NCBI GenBank assembly: GCA_002256055.1
Contig: NKIE01000153.1
Span: 1 to 6,825, forward strand
Origin: Pseudomonas sp. PGPPP3
GTDB lineage: Bacteria > Pseudomonadota > Gammaproteobacteria > Pseudomonadales > Pseudomonadaceae
DNA length: 6,825 bases
Direction of reading: 5' to 3'
Under the pieces are notes generated by a model. It was given only the letters and a program-made list of their open reading frames with translations, did not search any database and was not told where the DNA came from. The position numbers and the translations under genes are program-made. Positions 5,748 to 6,825 of the stretch are shown piece after piece (within the stretch, counting starts at the first letter, position 1; each line of letters opens with the position of its first letter).

Positions 5748-6533
5748 TTAGGGGCGGGCAACCTTGCGGCTCTGGGTGAGGTCGTATTGTCGATACAGCG
5801 CACTCAACTGGCCGCCATCGCGCAATTGGCGGAGTAGTCCGCGCAGAGCTTGCGCGCTGATGGGAGCATTGGGCCGTAGCAATGCCTGATGCCGATAGAC
5901 CTGATCGACCCGTTCCGACACCAGCATTTGCGTGCGCTGCTCGGGGTAACGCAACAGGTAACGATGCAGGTAGGAGCGCGTGACCACGGTAAGGTCGGCA
6001 CGCTCACGCAGCACCATCAGCAAGTTGCTGTCATGGGAATAGGTCAGTACCGCCTTGAACTGCTTAGCCAGGTACTCAGGGTCAGCATTGAACTGGGCAA
6101 AGCCATAGTGATAGCCGCTATAGAGCGCCAGACGCTTGCCGCTGAATTGGGAAAAGTACTCCTGACCACGACCGGCCTCGGCCTTGGCCACGTACACCTC
6201 GACGTCCTGAACCTGTAGGTCAAAGGTTTCATGGGCCGTGTTTTGCCAGCCCCAAGTGGGCGACTCAAACATAATCAGGTCGTAGCGCGCGCCCTGCAAA
6301 TCACGAAAGCGCCGAGTTACTGAAGTGGGTACCAGCACAAACTGGTAATCGCTCTGCTGGTTGTTCAACGCAGTCAGTAGATCGGGCAACAGCCCTTGTG
6401 GCGCTTCGGACTCGGGCTTGTTCACATAGGGCGGGAAATGGTACGCCCCGACCTTGATCAACTGCGCCGCCAACAAGGGCTGTGCAGCCAACAGGCCAAG
6501 CACGGCCAACAACAATCGACATACAACTGGCAC
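5748..6533 (-). CDS. Secreted solute-binding protein, SBP_bac_3 type (orphan)
   Basis: The 261-residue protein begins with a signal peptide: R6, then a hydrophobic stretch LLLAVLGLLAAQPLLAA with likely cleavage near residues 22-23. It then shows the typical start of a type-2 periplasmic binding fold, LIKVGAYHFPPYVNKP (25-40), with GLLPDLLTALN (47-57) and SVTRRFRDLQGARYDLIMFESP (71-92). Length fits the family of amino-acid-type binding proteins. The start is GTG 6533: GGGGG lies 6 bases upstream, and in-frame upstream codons reach a stop without another start. There are no permease or ATPase genes beside it, so it may serve a distant transporter or act as a sensory binding protein. The ligand cannot be told from sequence. 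A TetR-family gene lies upstream on the same strand and a c-di-GMP protein gene downstream. Confidence 0.85.
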   Translation of the reverse strand: MPVVCRLLLAVLGLLAAQPLLAAQLIKVGAYHFPPYVNKPESEAPQGLLPDLLTALNNQQSDYQFVLVPTSVTRRFRDLQGARYDLIMFESPTWGWQNTAHETFDLQVQDVEVYVAKAEAGRGQEYFSQFSGKRLALYSGYHYGFAQFNADPEYLAKQFKAVLTYSHDSNLLMVLRERADLTVVTRSYLHRYLLRYPEQRTQMLVSERVDQVYRHQALLRPNAPISAQALRGLLRQLRDGGQLSALYRQYDLTQSRKVARP

Positions 6534-6565
6534 TGCACACCCCCGAAAACCACATCTTTGGTAAG

Positions 6566-6583
6566 TGTAACCGAAGAGTTACA
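6566..6583. promoter_or_regulatory. Operator-like dyad TGTAAC-N6-GTTACA
   Basis: TGTAACCGAAGAGTTACA is a perfect 6-N6-6 inverted repeat, centred about 41 bases upstream of the GTG start of the solute-binding protein. A possible -10 box TACACT on the - strand (6564-6569) overlaps one half-site, although no good -35 is seen. The spacing resembles TyrR/PhhR boxes (TGTAAA-N6-TTTACA), which differ in the inner base. It could also be bound by the TetR-family protein encoded just upstream. The binding protein is inferred, not shown. Confidence 0.5.
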
Positions 6584-6637
6584 ACATACGGGGGCGCAAT
6601 GATGGCAAATGGCCGGCTAGATCAATAAAAAGCGACT

Positions 6638-6825
6638 TCAACTGTCTTTGATCACCAGTGACAGGGCTTCATGGGCCAACTGATCGAGGGTCATCGGCCC
6701 TTCAGGACGAAACCAGGTGGTGCTCCAGGACAGCGCACCCGTGAGGAAGCGACGAATGATGAACGGATCGGCCTTGAAGTAGCCGGCGGAACGGGCTTCC
6801 TCCAGCACGTCCAACCAGCTCTCCT
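6638..6825 (-). CDS. TetR/AcrR-family transcriptional regulator, C-terminal end (partial)
   Basis: The last 62 codons of a gene that enters from the right edge, ending at TGA (6640-6638). The visible protein reads ESWLDVLEEARSAGYFKADP followed by FIIRRFLTGALSWSTTWFRP, then EGPMTLDQLAHEALSLVIKDS. The pattern 'G-F--DPF-----L-GAL-W---W-RPEGPM-----A' is typical of the ligand-binding C-terminal domain of TetR-family repressors, including those in acyl-CoA and fatty-acid metabolism. The DNA-binding helix-turn-helix lies outside the window, so the family call rests on this tail alone. It sits 104 bases upstream of the solute-binding gene, same strand. No hairpin-plus-T terminator follows; only GCTTTTTATTG is seen just after the stop. 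Confidence 0.7.
   Translation of the reverse strand, partial: ESWLDVLEEARSAGYFKADPFIIRRFLTGALSWSTTWFRPEGPMTLDQLAHEALSLVIKDS

Noticed and set aside
5889..6218. 109-codon + strand open frame
   Set aside because: It is antisense to the solute-binding protein gene, with no motif and no ribosome site.

Overview
The window looks like a chromosomal segment from a GC-rich gammaproteobacterium, most likely Pseudomonas in the broad sense. The reasons are the short eat-eutB-eutC ethanolamine block without microcompartment genes, a DUF2897-type mini-protein, strong G/C third-position bias, and a PAS-GGDEF-EAL signalling protein. I identified the genes by reading protein motifs from memory; no database search was run.

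The left part (1-2686, + strand) is an ethanolamine catabolic block. It holds the C-terminal end of an ethanolamine permease (1-226), then eutB (292-1686) and eutC (1686-2444), the large and small subunits of adenosylcobalamin-dependent ethanolamine ammonia-lyase. The permease imports ethanolamine and the lyase splits it into acetaldehyde and ammonia. eutB and eutC overlap by one base (TGATG). A perfect 9-bp GC-rich hairpin with a TTCG loop and a T-rich tail lies between the permease stop and eutB, so lyase expression probably depends on read-through or on a promoter further upstream. A small one-helix membrane protein of DUF2897 type (2519-2686) follows eutC. The gap after it (2687-2852) holds a terminator-like region and two dyad sequences.

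The right part (2853-6825) is entirely on the - strand. Read in the direction of transcription it has the C-terminal end of a TetR-family regulator (6825-6638), a secreted solute-binding protein of the SBP_bac_3 type (6533-5748, GTG start), and a large cytoplasmic PAS-PAS-PAS-GGDEF-EAL protein (5348-2853) predicted to make and/or degrade cyclic di-GMP. An 18-bp dyad, TGTAAC-N6-GTTACA, sits in the promoter region of the binding-protein gene and looks like an operator.

The 399-bp gap between the binding-protein gene and the GGDEF-EAL gene (5349-5747) has no convincing ORF but is rich in inverted repeats. The most unusual signal in the window is there: a long bulged hairpin (5610-5647) and a second hairpin (5672-5694) whose loops are complementary over 9-10 bases. 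This suggests a loop-loop ('kissing') structure in RNA, or a paired-site DNA element. No complete new defence or mobile system is visible.
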